Source of the DNA: Wyeomyia smithii
Taxonomy: Eukaryota; Arthropoda; Insecta; Diptera; Culicidae
DNA: 64,000 nt
Direction of reading: 5' to 3'
NCBI RefSeq assembly: GCF_029784165.1
Contig: NC_073694.1
Span: forward strand, 41,521,006-41,585,005
Shown here one piece after another: positions 43,034 to 54,990 of the stretch (the first letter of the stretch is position 1; every line of letters begins with the position of its first letter). Both the position numbers and the translations under genes were made by a program. The notes under the pieces are model-generated. The model did no database searches. It was not told where the DNA came from and saw nothing but the letters and a program-made list of their open reading frames with translations.

Positions 43034-43094
43034 TATCAGTGGGAGAGAGTAGTGTTAGCTTTTGACGTAGAACTACGATTTACTTTAGCATACC

Positions 43095-43330
43095 ACACAG
43101 GGATGCAAACTGAAAAACTGGGACGAAATTTGTCCCTTTTCAAATGCTTATAGGTCGGTGGTTTTCAACCGATTTTCTTCATTCTTGCAGCAATCGATTG
43201 GAAAATTATACACGCATCTGCCCAAATGTTGAAAAATGTTGTTTGAATCTACGAACTATTGCACTATTGAAAATTGTCAAGCCTTGTTGAAATAGAAGTA
43301 ACGTCCTCTGATTGGTCGCTTGCTTGCTGT
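43095..43330 (+). promoter_or_regulatory. U block 4: promoter-like module lacking a TATA box
   Basis: Follows the palindrome at 43074 with 'cagggatgcaaactg'. GATTGGTC stands at 43310-43317. The place where TATATAAG is expected is replaced by a GT/GATAT-rich microsatellite (about 43320-43425). Confidence 0.55.
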
Positions 43331-43425
43331 GTGTATGATATGGTATGATGTGTGTGTGTATGATATGATATGATGTGTGTGTGTCTGTATCATATGGTAT
43401 GATTTGTGTGTGTGCTGTGTATGGT
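43320..43425. repeat. Compound GT / GATAT microsatellite
   Basis: Mixed runs of 'gtgtgtgt' and 'atgatatgatatgatg'. Low-complexity; no function inferred. Confidence 0.85.
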
Positions 43426-43503
43426 TTTTAACTCGGCACGTTCTGCTAACTGCTGAATCCGGTTCACGAAATTCACAACCCTTCATTAGTAGACATTATA
43501 ACT

Positions 43504-43610
43504 CATTACCCCAGTAAAAATATTGGGTTTATCAAAGTTTTATAGCGCTCAATACAGCCAAAAAAGCGCTATGAAACTTTGATAAAACCAGTTGTGTTAC
43601 TAGGGTAATG
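43504..43610. mobile_element. Small foldback element, 107 bp
   Basis: Ends CATTACCCCAGTAA and (reverse complement) CATTACCCTAGTAA; the arms continue through ATCAAAGTTTTATAGCGCT against ATCAAAGTTTCATAGCGCT. The loop is about 12 bases. No clear target duplication. Confidence 0.7.
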
Positions 43611-43659
43611 AAACACTCAATGCATTTGTTAATAGTGTACGTAGTTCTACGTCATTTAT

Positions 43660-44260
43660 GCGGTCGTGTCTTGGATACAACCTCCTACTTTTTTCCAGAT
43701 ATTTTCGTTTTGTATCTCACACTCGTTTTGTTTTCTCATTTGCATTTTTACTTCCAATAACTTTCTTTAAAATTCTCTCATTCTCTTTTAATTTTGTTAC
43801 TTTCACTCAATCGTCATTTTCTCTTTTCTTAGTTCTTTCCCTTTTTCTCGTTCTCTCTTGCAGTCTTTCTCACTCTCGTACCCTCTATCTCTATCGCACA
43901 AATTCTTCCGTACTCCTTTCTCCCACCTATTAACACTCTCACTACTTCTTATTCACTCTTTCTCTTTCTATTTCGCACTCCCCTCGCACAGGTCTGGTAG
44001 CAGGTTTTTGTTTTAGAGACTTGGTCCCTATTTCAAAGCTAGCCTCTAAAAAGTCTCTGTTTCCAACGAAAAGTCTCTGTTTTCAACGAAAAGTCTCTAA
44101 AGTCTCTTTTTTCACCTAAAATGGTCTCTTTATCACTGTTTCACGTCACTCAGTCGCTACCAACTTTGCTCACACACACTATTTTTACCCTCTCACACTT
44201 TTTTTGACCTTTTCACACTCTTTCTTATTGTCTAGGGGAGCTTATATTTTGATGGATGCT
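43660..44260 (+). repeat. Pyrimidine-rich segment with an AAAAGTCTCT short tandem
   Basis: C/T-rich from 43680. At about 44050-44110 the unit 'caacgaaaagtctctgtttt' is repeated with variants. Similar to other pyrimidine-rich tails in the window. Confidence 0.6.
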
Positions 44261-44508
44261 TAGAGTAAAGTAAAGTACTCGGGTATTGCGATTATCAGAG
44301 CCTGACAAAGTCATCTTCAATTGACAATTATCAGGTTATAGTGACGCTTTGACCTGTCGCTTTCAATTGAAAAGCTTTTGTATCATTCTCAAGCTCTTCG
44401 TGAGTCACATGAAAACTACTCGGAAGCTCTTGCTTTAATTTTGATTTTGCTAGAAACTGATACAAATGCGTTTGAAATGAAAGATAAGATTATCACCATT
44501 ATTCTCGC

Positions 44509-45030
44509 ATGACGGTTCTCAATCGAAAATGACAATGAGCGCTAACGGAGACAGGGGGCTTTCATACAGTACTTCGCGCAAATATTTGGACGAGGGAGAA
44601 AAGAAAACCGTGACGATGTGAACCGGAGAACACCAAAACCAGTTTCACAATCCGAAGTGGTTACGCAGTGCCAGTGATCAACAGCGAAAAAAATTCCGAA
44701 ATATTGATCGGAATTTGCGTGACGTATTTATTGGATGCCATTGCCGTTTTAACTGCGGATTGCGGTATTAGAAAACTATCATCAAACGACGCGATGCGGT
44801 GCTAGTTTCAATTGAGACGCTTAAGGAAATGGAAGAGTCTCTCTCTCCGTCACTCTCTCCGCCAATTGAAATAGTCATCAGTTTCATTTGAAACGATACG
44901 ATGAACAACAGACGGAAAAGAGAGAAAGAAGTGATTGGATGACAGTAGCCGGAAGGAATCAAGTGAAAATGAAACTGTTCGAATCGGAATGACAGCGCGG
45001 AATAATCAGTTTCATTGTTTTGTTTCGAAA
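44509..45030 (+). repeat. Dispersed repeat R2, copy B
   Basis: Same-strand match to 11880-12450; see copy A for shared words. Copy B has an extra CTCTCTCCGTCACTCTCTCC patch near 44838. No coding call. Confidence 0.75.
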
Positions 45031-45043
45031 ATGTTGAGATTAG

Positions 45044-45479
45044 GGTATATTTGAAGATGTATATTGCATTTCGTGGATGCAAATATAATAAGTATTACGC
45101 TGAGAACGTGGATGCTCTCTCTAAATCAGTACCTAACTGGTGGAACTTTTTTCTCAGCTTCTAGTGGACCGATCTGGTCTTTTTAGTACATATATAGAAA
45201 TATTTTTCTAAGTTATTACATAGCCGTTTTTGAAAATTACAAAAATTGGCAAAATAGCGGCCATGTTGGTAAAAAATTAGTTGTCTTTTCATGAGAAATC
45301 ACTATTTAAAAAGATATCTGAATTATTCAATGTTTCATACATTGAATAATTCAGATATCTTGCAACCGCTATGTACCAAGTTAGATAATCCATTTTTACA
45401 TGCCAGAAAAATTTCACTTTAATCGGTTCAGTAGATAAGTAGAAAAATGTACCCCAAAATACTTCTTCAAATATACATT
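45044..45479. mobile_element. Probable MITE with GTATATTTGAAGA-type ends and a central palindrome
   Basis: The left 'gtatatttgaagatgtatatt' is inverted at the right ('cttcttcaaatatacat'). In the middle, AGATATCTGAATTATTCAAT then G (45318-45338) and its exact complement (45346-45366) form a perfect 21-bp stem with a 7-base loop. No clear target duplication. Confidence 0.55.
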
Positions 45480-45570
45480 AATCAATAGCAAAAATACCTT
45501 AACACTTCATTTCACTCTAAACATAAAAAAAAATCGCGAAAATTCATTTTTTGTTTTCAATTTTCCAAAG

Positions 45571-45995
45571 TAGGGTCCCTTAAGGGTACAGAGTTCGCTT
45601 TGACAAGCGAATGGTCATGAGCTCGAATCTAGGTAGAATCAGATCTTGGTGTCAGAGGGACTTTTACGCATGGGTTCATTCTTAGCCTCCCTCCCCTCTT
45701 CCCACAAATAAGACTGTTGAGTAATGCTCACACCTCTTCGGGCAACTATAATTGCCGATACTTGGCAGGGGTACCCAAACGAAGAAGAGCGGTAGAGTAT
45801 AAGCGTAGAGGGAGGGGTAAAATTATAAAAAACCGCAAGGAACCGTGGCAATAGCACCCTCCCTTTCCGTAGCAGTCATTAGAGATGCAGAAGTAAACTT
45901 GGTCACTGGTAACAACGATTGCAGCACTTCCTGCCTCCCTTCCCTAGCCGACCGTAAGAACGTAGCCGGCGTCGTTATCGACCTATACAAAGCAG
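45571..45995 (+). mobile_element. tRNA-related SINE, plus strand
   Basis: The head 'ggtacagagttcgctttgac' then 'aagcgaatggtcatgagctcgaatct' corresponds to the SINE at 7245-7364 (minus), with box B GAGCTCGAATC (45619-45629). The longer body here includes 'ctcccctcttcccacaaata' and 'gcaggggtacccaaacg'. The right end is uncertain. Confidence 0.6.
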
Positions 45996-46241
45996 AAGCA
46001 GCAGTTTGCTACAATGTATCCTCAAAATTTTTGTTCATGCATATTTGACTTTTCATGTCTTTCAAAAAATTATTGAATGAAAAAAATAGTCGTAAATCGG
46101 TCATCTTGGGCTCGTAAGGCTCGTAATCTTAATCCAAAAAATCAAAAATTGAATTAGGAATCGATGTGTTATTAGAATTCGAGTACTAACCGGCTACAAA
46201 ATCTGTGTTGAACTGTGTAATACCTGGGTTTTACCTTTTTT

Positions 46242-46700
46242 GACGTAGAGTTACGTTTTTGGGAGGCTTCATTGGTTTCTCGCTCCTCTATTTTTTGCCT
46301 AGAATAATTTACCTATCTCACACTAAAAGAATCTGCTGTAAGATTTACTCTTTGCTATATATCTTAGGTTATCCGAAATCTGCGATTGTAATAAAAATTC
46401 CCTGATAATTCTAGGCTGTCACTAGCTCTCTCGATGTTTGTAGCTCTTTTTCAGTGTTCCTGTCTTTAATATTTTTAGATTGCTCACTTCAACCTCTCTC
46501 TTTCCAATCTCTAACATCATTACTCTTTTCACCCTGTCTCTCTACTTCTTGCACTCTTTTTTATTCTCTATTTTATTCTCCATCTTTTTCTCATTATGTC
46601 TTTCTCTCAGTTTTTCACGCACTATTTCTAATTTTTTTCCACATTCTCAACTTGGTTTGCTCCTTTTCTTTTTCAATTTCTTTTTCGAAGTTCCGAAAAA
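46242..46700 (+). repeat. Palindrome plus pyrimidine-rich segment of the U family
   Basis: GACGTAGAGTTACGTT (46242-46257) followed by C/T-rich sequence ('ctctctttccaatctc', 'caccctgtctctctac'). No U block follows, so this may be a copy in the other phase or a deleted one. Confidence 0.5.
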
Positions 46701-47050
46701 AAAATATATTTCATTGAGTTTCATATTTGAGCTCTAGAGCAAACCTGTGTTGTTGTAAAAATTAAAACAAATTGTTCCAGAGCTCAAACTAGTGAGAAAA
46801 TGGAAGATTGTGGTTCTGAAATAAAATTGATTCAGAGATTGAATAAACTTTTCTTCCAAAACCATCGACGAACCCGGCTAGCAATAATGCTTCGGCTTTT
46901 TGGCGCACTTCTATCTCTGCTAGGAGCACTAAAATACACAGGAACGGTTACAACGCTGTGAAATTCAATTTTTTCTGCAATTGAGCTTTAAGGAATTTTT
47001 TGTTTTGTTTTGTTTTGTCCACCAGTGTAGTTAAGGTAAAAAAAAAAGCT

Positions 47051-47146
47051 AGGCCATATGAATAAAAGAAGTTACTCTGCTTCTTCCGTAAGATTTGCAC
47101 GGAATGAGTAAAGCAAACGCTTTTATTCATATGGCTTGCTGCCAAC
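47051..47146. repeat. Small inverted repeat GCCATATGAATAAAAG
   Basis: GCCATATGAATAAAAG and CTTTTATTCATATGGC face each other about 60 bp apart. Likely a small foldback; could also be chance plus decay. Confidence 0.55.
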
Positions 47147-47573
47147 AATAATAAGAAAACGAGAATCATCCCGCATCGTATGCAAATGGTAATCCACAAT
47201 TACCAGAAAATCAACAGACTTGCCACGTGCCACTCTCGTGACAATGAGAATGTCAATTCTTGGAACCTCAAAATCATTTATAGGATATTGTAAAACCGAA
47301 GATGAATTTGAAGTTGGGTGGAACTGGATTCTGCTTTGGAAAAGAAAATTGTTTCAAAAATGACTTTTTATCACTATTTGCAACGGCGAGTGGCAACAAA
47401 TTAATAACTACTTCAATTTAATAATTTTAAGGTGCTGAAAAGTGCCACACTATGTAATAGCGACAGAAGCAAGTTTGTTGAATTATCGTCATTGCGGACT
47501 GCCAATTGCCGATGACGCAGGATGATTCTGAATAGCAAGCAAACAACACAAATTACAAACGAACATATCGTCG

Positions 47574-47949
47574 GTTTCGCGCAACACTGGCACAACTCAA
47601 AAATCATAGTTTCGAGAAATACGCGTTTGAAAATTTGCGTTGAAAATCTATTTTTCGATTTTCAAGAAAACTTCGAAGTTTAAGATTACCAATCCTCATT
47701 TAACACTTTGAAGTCTATAATGCACATATCATGAGCATGTTGTCCAAGTTAAAACCTTATTTTTACTAACTTTATGGAGAAATTTCGATTTTTGCAGCAA
47801 AAGCACTTCTACTCATAACTCTGAATTTGGGAATTTTGAAACGGGGTTTCGTGGGATGAAACTTAACTATATTTAGCATCGTTTGCCATCAGAAACTCAA
47901 AAATGCAAAATTTTGAGTTGTGCCAGTGTTGCACGAAGCCGACGATATG
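47574..47949. mobile_element. MITE with 40-bp inverted ends, 376 bp
   Basis: CATATCGTCGG then YTTCG and CAACACTGGCACAACTCAAA are present at both ends in inverted order with few differences. No target duplication is obvious, perhaps because the conserved block includes sequence outside the element. The central part is AT-rich and non-coding. Confidence 0.75.
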
Positions 47950-48129
47950 CTACCAGCACATGCACAACTAATTTTCAGCAGTGCCCAAATGACGAATGAC
48001 GATGCTTCTTTCACAAACAGGAGATCCAAAATCCAGAGCTCTGGAAGGAGAGCTGCTGATCCATCCGCTATGGAAAACTGCAATCGAAGGAACGTGTGTT
48101 TTTGTACACCTTAAATTTTTAGTGTTTTA

Positions 48130-48325
48130 GTTACCATATCTCAAGTTTGGTGAACGCATAACTTATTTTTTAGTTATCTGATGTAAGAATGAAGGAAATC
48201 CGTTGGGAACTGACTGAGTTTTATTAGTTTGAAAGTTGACAATTTTCGTGACGCTCTTGATGTTTTCGGTTTTTTAACATGCACCCCTATGTTGCCGTAA
48301 GACGTAATTCTACGTCAAAAATCAA
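48130..48325 (-). promoter_or_regulatory. U-family end, minus strand
   Basis: Read on the minus strand: palindrome GACGTAGAATTACGTC (complement of 48301-48316), then 'cataggggtgcatg', 'cacgaaaattgtcaactttc' and 'acggatttccttcattctta', the left part of a U block. The CCAAT/TATA part is missing. Confidence 0.55.
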
Positions 48326-48329
48326 TAGG

Positions 48330-51300
48330 TTATGGATTAAATTGCATTTTTTCACCATGTGCAAAAATGTATTTAAACAGAAACCTGGACAAGGAATTTG
48401 GACTTAAACATACACTAACATCCATATGATATTTAACATCGAACAATTGAAACCATCTTCTTTCTATATTTTGTTTTATCCGAGTGAACAGCAAAATGGT
48501 TGGAATAATCGATTGTTCCGTTATTTATGCAGTGCATCGCTCAAGCAGCCGTGCCGAAATATGTTTCCAGAAAGCACGGCATCTTTTGTCCGTTCAGATC
48601 CGTCTGCTGTGGTGCCACTTTTTTCATTTCCCCAGCGTAAGAATGGCCAGAGGAATCGTGGAAGAATAGATAAAGGAACTTGAATTGCGCACAAAGAACC
48701 ACGTTCGGTACACAATGAGAACTTTTAACTTTGTACCACTATACTACAGTCGCTACATTTTTCATATGTGCTACGTGCACTGGGTTGTTTCAAAACCATC
48801 ACGGGAAAAACAATTTCTTCTGCCTTCGAGGCTTGCCTCAAAAATGAAACAACGATGCTTACCTACAAATGAAGCGGAAATATTGATACAATGTCTGGTG
48901 AATGTTTCTGTTGTTTCATATACTATTCATATGCAAGTTCTTGATAATCAAAACTGTATCAGTAGTAAGTACAAGCTGATATTAGTTTTGTAATAATAGT
49001 TGAACTTAATAATGTTGACGTCCAACAAAAACAATTATTCATAGACACACTCATCATCCAGGTAAATAATTTATTATTTGGAGAAAAACCCAAAACCGAT
49101 TTAACCGACTCTGTTTCGTTTTTCTCTTGAATTGTGCCCCTATAGAAGCGGTGTTCCATTCCGTTTATTCAAATCACAGCGAAAACTTTGCTCCGTCCCG
49201 CAATCAAGCCTTTCGAAAACTCCGAACAGCGCTCTTCGTTAAGTTCAGACAACTGTAAAGATTCGCACGCTTTCAATTTAACGATTCCTTTCATCAGTCA
49301 GAATCACATCAATCCTTAGTATACGAACCATAATGGTTGGTGCTTCAACTTTGCATACATATGTTTAAACACACAGCTAGCAAATCAGAAGTCAAATTTG
49401 GCACGGGAAGCACCAGTGGAGTCCGCACTTTGTACCGCAAGCAACCCCTTCCACCAGAAATTTCATTAAATTCAAAAGTGCTAAGGGTAAAAGCTCGTTC
49501 TCGGAATGCCTGCTCCGCTTCGATTGAGACATCCAACCCGACAGACCGCCCGACTGGAAACTCTTCCCGCTGTGGTTATGCGCGGAGAGCACACTAACAA
49601 TTGTTAAGTTTTTTGATTTGCAGTAACCTAAACGTTGCAAGATTTTCTAAGTGTTTTTTCACTGTGCTAACCATGATCCGTGGCGGGATAACCCACCATG
49701 ATGTTGCATTAGTTTTTTTTTTCATTTTGTGCCTTAGCACTAAACCTTACAGACTTCTGCCTTCATTCGTGGGAACTGATTCAGAAGGAGATGAATGGAA
49801 TCTACGACGCGTTACTGGGCGCCTCACATCGTGCTTCTGCGCTGTCCACTGTCTGTCATGGTAGATGATGTCGGTACGCTGCAATAATAGCATTGAGTCC
49901 GCAGATAGAATGCATTCGATGTAGAGCTCTGTTCAATAATCGCGATTAAAGTCTTGTGCAGTTTACGATTCAACGAAGGTTTCTCAGGTATTGGTTAGTT
50001 GAAGCTGTAATAAAACTCAAACTGAAATTGAAACTGAAACTTAGATTGAAGGTAAAACGCGTACTAAAATCGCAACTAGAGGAAGTTTAATTTAGAGCTT
50101 CGAACTAAAATTAGGGACAGACACAATCTCGATTCAACTGCCCATCAAGGAATAAAGTTTAAAATTGAATCCACCAAGTCCACGTCAGCACTGATGAAGG
50201 CTTCCGGTAAAAGACTAATGTGATGGAATTGATTGAATAAAAGTTAAGAAAGAATTTAAGATGGAGTATATTTTTGAATTGTCTGCCTTGTTGCCGTTCT
50301 CTCATGCAAAAATCTTTGTATTCCGAGAGATTGACTATTGGTTTCTGTGTCTACATCCCATTGTTCTCCGACCATCATTGCTATGCAAATCACGAGCGCA
50401 CAGATGAGATTCGTTTTTTATTTCATGGCGACAAAAAATTGATCAACACGCAGTGAAGAATGTGTCACGTTCTTGCGGGTCTATTTTAATATAGCATTAT
50501 TGCTTCCGTCGCGTTTCGACTGACTGGAGATGCTGGCTCTCATCTCCCCCCTCACATTTGCTTACGCTAGCAACCGTTGTTCCCAAGTGGAATGATGTCT
50601 GGACCAGTATTTGGGTGTTAATTTTTGTACCGGGGTCAATTTCAACTAATTTTTTATTATTACAATCAATAATTGCTAGCACCGCCGGTGTCTGATTCTA
50701 GGTATTTTGTGTAGCACCCACTACATTCATGGCCGTTCGAGCGGCTACTGTTATACATAAATAAAACTGCGAAATAGTCAAACAAACGCCCAGAGCGCAA
50801 ATCTGCAGAAGAAACCTCTCCAAACGAAACCAATGCCATCCCGTGCAACCCGTTATACGTGGGTAGGCAGAACAAACACTCGTCACGTTTTCCATCGATA
50901 TTTTCCTAGCCGTTTGTCTGTTCACTTTAGTTTCGGGGGAATGAAAAAAAAAATATATATATGCATCAATAACATACAAAAAACGAATGAAGAATCCACC
51001 TAGTTGTGCTTGTGTGCTCGCTTCATAAAACCCAATCTGTTTTCATTTTTGAGTCAATGTATGATAATTGCTTAAATTATTAGTGGGACAGTTAAAATGA
51101 TCCTCAAATTTCCATGACAAAAACTGAGTTGCAGATCAGCATGTTGAGAGGAATTCAACTAATCATTACGTACAACGAAGTAGAATGATTGGCAAAAAAT
51201 AAATCAAGACAAACAAATGGCTGGATCTGATGTATTAGATAGCTAATCATACTGGGCACAATCACAATAGCGCGTCATACCGTTGATAAACTGGCTTCTC

Positions 51301-52300
51301 TTTGGTTAATTTGTTGTTTTCGAATTAATATTGATCGTTTTTGAACGCGGTTTCTGCCGCATCGAACCTCATGAAGTGTTAACTTATTTGATTCTATTAC
51401 CATATTTGATGTCAGTTTAATTTCTATCTACCTATTGATTATAAACATTTTCAAGGACCATGTACCTAAAACCTTAAGAATAAGAAAAACTCCCATAAAA
51501 TTTGATCATAATCAACAACAATGTCGTTGCTCAAAGCTACAAAAACAGAAAAATAAAAGCACAAAAGATATAAAGAGTGTGATTCATGAAAATTCTGGTG
51601 AAAAATACAGAAAACTAGCGTAATTTAAAATTCTCTAGAATTTCATTTTGAAAATGTTTCTATCAACCCATTAATTTATTATAACTTTCTACACGTGAAT
51701 TTTTTTCGGATCGCTTCATCAACTTACCAGCAGTTCCACAAGGTAGCAATTAGGGGCGCGCTACTTTTCTTTAATAACTGTAAAGTTATTTATTGGCAAC
51801 ACCGATTTCCCCAGTATGGTTACACCATTCCTCAAACAGGGGAAAGATGTAGTATCAAAGATGTGCCCATTCGTATAACCCGAATACGATGCCGTCGTTA
51901 GAATATTCATGCTTGCAATGCAAAGTCTACGTTTACGCGAGCTGGCATAGCGTGACGTTACATCAGGAGGCTTGGTAAAATTAGGTGTTTCATGAATGTA
52001 TAAATCCAAATTAATCCAATAAATAAGTTATCAGCTATGGTTCAACAACTCCTTTCGATTGACTGAATATCACTGTGATACTGTAATTATTAAAAAGAAA
52101 TATCTTAACAGCATGAATACTAATAGACCATTTTTAAATAAAATAGAATAACTTATGATTTCTCAACTAAATTTTCTGCTGTTATAAACGTCAATTTAGG
52201 TCCGGAATTTCTGCAAAGTTTCAGACCTTATGAAATTTAAAAAAATCTAGAGTTTACTATTTTTCCCTAATTTCCAAAGTTTTCTTCAACATTTTCACTT
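48330..52300. other. Long unassigned stretch
   Basis: I see no recognisable transposon, inverted repeat or gene. Slightly GC-richer patches at 48480-48680, 49150-49600 and 50500-50930 have overlapping short frames on both strands (60-100 codons) without recognisable domains. They could be single-copy conserved DNA or untranslated exons. Confidence 0.3.
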
Positions 52301-52315
52301 GAGTAAACTCTAAAA

Positions 52316-53330
52316 AGGGGAACTGCTCCATTATTCATCTCATTAAGTCGATATTGACGAAGAATGCACGGATTAAACAACAAACTTTCATGGAATCATT
52401 GAACAAATAAACAAAATACGCTTACGTGCTCTTATAGAACCGTTTAGTATTGTATATTTAATAAACATAGCTAGATTTATCCTGAATTTTATGAAACAAA
52501 CCATTTTGCACAACGCTTCCATATCCATCTCAAAACTTAAATCACTGCTCAATTTTTCATCTCATGACGCCCCCATATTCATTACACTGCAGTGCACTGT
52601 TAATCATGAATGAATCACATTATCATGAATGAACGTAGCCGCAGCCCGTCGTAGTAGGTTACCTAGATATCCGCTGTAGTTGTTTACTTGCAAATATGGT
52701 AACCTACGTAACCACAGCAGTGCTGTCCATTTATGTCAATTATGTCGGAATAATTCAACATTATCAGTGTGATTTGTTCCTATTAACAGAAACCGATTTG
52801 GAAACTTTTGATTTTCTTCAAGGCAGTGAAAACAGATGAAAATACCTACAGTTGAAATTTGGGAATTGTAGAAATTCTTCTCATATATTTCTGCTAATTC
52901 AAGCTGTTTTTCGGAAATTTGAGGTGAACATTTCAAAGATTGAAGTATTCTTAGTGTAGTGAGTGATTTTGTTGAGTGATCAAAATAAAAAATGATCCGC
53001 TAGTGATGAGAAAAACTTTGGTTGGCTGCTGAACGAGTCCCGTTGTAGCCGTACAGAACAATAAGCGGATTTTGTTTTCTGTGGAAGGTCATTGAAATAA
53101 ATGAGTTTTCGAGTGCAGATGCCTGACTATTATATCAAATTTAGTGCTTTTAAGTGAGTTTTTGAGGATTCTACTTTATGAGAAATCTAAAGTGAACTAA
53201 GAAGAATCCATTCCATGGATTAGCAGATCGATTTAGTTAGAAAATATGCATTTTTTTCTGTTTTCAATTGTGTTTTCATGTTGTATGAGATGAATATATG
53301 GGCTGTGATGAATAATGGAGCAGTTCCCCT
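52316..53330. mobile_element. Non-autonomous inverted-repeat element, 1015 bp
   Basis: AGGGGAACTGCTCCATTATT then CATC stands at the left end (52316) and, as an exact inverted copy, at the right end (to 53330). Inside the right end 'atattcatctcat' repeats the motif again. No transposase frame and no clear target duplication. The 54991-55238 MITE has related ends. Confidence 0.75.
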
Positions 53331-53454
53331 ATCTGTAAACCTTTTGAAATCTGAATTTACGAAAAAAAAAGTCTAAAATTAAGATACTTTAGCTTTTATG
53401 AAGAATTCGAGAAAACTTTCGTTCAGTATCTGAAACCTCGAAATTTCGCACAGC

Positions 53455-54370
53455 CTTACCGGGGTGCATGAATAAAAGAAATCCGTTGAAGCTCGATTTC
53501 TAGATTTTCATTTTACACCCCTGTAGTGAAACCTATTCGAAACGTAGCTCTACGTCGAAAACGAATCTTGTGAAAAATTCTACCAAACGGAAGTTCTTTG
53601 CACGGTTATCCAAAAACGACAATAAAAAGGTTTGAATACTTCTACCAATTTTAATACAAATGCTCAACATGATACACGTTCAAAATTGACTGCCGAACTT
53701 CGGTAATTTATTGCCGAAAACGGTACCGCTGAGTGCTTGGTTTGAAACACACTTAATATAAAAAATAATAATTTACCTAGACTAGGCAGTAAATTTTGAT
53801 ACATGCACATACATAACCAATTCAAAACTTAAACTTAAAGCTTAAACACATTCGTTATGCAGATTTTCAACTTTATGAAAAATTGCAACAATTTCGTCCT
53901 AAATTAACGTGAAACTGGACGTTGACTTTTTAGCATACAATTTTGTGATTAGGTTTCTTTTTCCTTGATGATTTTGAGGGTAAAAATTTCAGCTTCCAGC
54001 TGATAAATAGCGCTCGAATTGCTACTTTATGCAAGTGGCAGAGGAGCAAACAATTGATATTCGAGAAAATTATCTTGCAAAATTAAGGCAAAATTTGAGC
54101 ACGGAATTTCACTCTATTGTGATCACAAAAAATCGCTTGATGTCTTCTTCTTTCGTGTAAATGTTTGTCTAGTGTTTACCTCCTAGAGGTCGTTTCTAAA
54201 CCTTGTGCTTATTAACTATTGAGTTTTCGTTCGATGTTTTTGACGGTTTTTTTTTCGTTTCGCAGCAAGCGATTGGAAAATTAGGTTCGTGTCCACCAAA
54301 AATGCGGGAAGTTGGAATTTTATGATGCTAACTATTGTACTATTGAAAGCTGATATCAGAGCAAAAAAAA
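53455..54370. repeat. Scattered U-family fragments
   Basis: Minus-strand fragment at 53465-53560: palindrome GACGTAGAGCTACGTT (complement), 'aggggtgtaaaatgaaaatc', 'caacggatttctttt'. Plus-strand fragment at 54225-54360: 'cgcagcaagcgattggaaaat', 'ctaactattgtactattgaaa'. The segment between is unassigned. Confidence 0.5.
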
Positions 54371-54679
54371 AAACAAAACAAGGTAAAACAAATAATACCA
54401 CCTAGAGTATTTGTACTTCCGGAATCGACATGATCCCCTAAGACCGAAAATCGACTCCCCACTCTGTCTCGTGTTTGAAACCTTGTTCTAACAGCATAAA
54501 TTCCCGAAAATCTGCAAACAATCATTTCTGGCTCCAGTGTTTAGAAGTGTTGATAGAAATAACAGTCGGGACATATCGTGGAATCACATATCTCTCTCCT
54601 GCGTCGAAATCGTTCGACATTATTTTTAGTCGAAGCCTTCTCGCTGTAGTTATATATTTCTGGAGACCAGCATAATTTT

Positions 54680-54985
54680 AAGATTGGCCGCTTGGTTGTT
54701 TGGCTTAGTACATACCTGTGTGACCGATCGTTTCGTGTGAAACTAGGAGCTCGTATCTTAACTCTGTTCGTTAATTTGAAACACTTCTTGGAAGTGTTTA
54801 ACTTGGGGCCGTTGCTTTTACAATATTTTTAAATGATATCAGTATTTTGTTTGATGATACATGTAAACTTATATACTTGGATGAACTTAATTTCGCCGTG
54901 AAGTTCATACAAATTGTCGTTTACAGCAGTTGCTGGATATGCTTCTACTTCATATTTCCAAATGCTCTGTAATGACTACATCAGA
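54680..54985 (+). pseudogene. Reverse-transcriptase fragment, diverged copy of the 8.1-9.5 kb family
   Basis: Nucleotide similarity to about 8380-8700 ('tggcttagtacatacctgtg', 'ttggggccgttgctttta', 'caatatttttaaatgat', 'acttatatacttggatgaac'). At the catalytic box the sequence encodes YLDEL instead of YADDL, and several indels are present. It is cut off at 54990 by the MITE that follows. Confidence 0.75.
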
Positions 54986-54990
54986 ATCAC

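Larger units (their letters stand above)
40633..43653 (+). repeat. Second promoter-array locus, bounded by GACGTAG..CTACGTC palindromes
   Basis: Starts at GACGTAGAACTACGTT (40633-40648) and ends at TACGTAGTTCTACGTC (43638-43653), with a third palindrome at 43074-43089. Inside, in order: a U block, one array unit, a partial duplicate unit, a small open frame (42722-43033), a second U block (43095-43330) and a foldback (43504-43610). The layout parallels 16809-21605, which supports one composite repeat family. No enzyme gene is present. Confidence 0.6.

Noticed and set aside
48330..52300. Several 60-100-codon frames on both strands, such as 48685-48993 and 49337-49597
   Set aside because: Overlapping frames on opposite strands of similar length, no recognisable domain and no splice pattern I could support.
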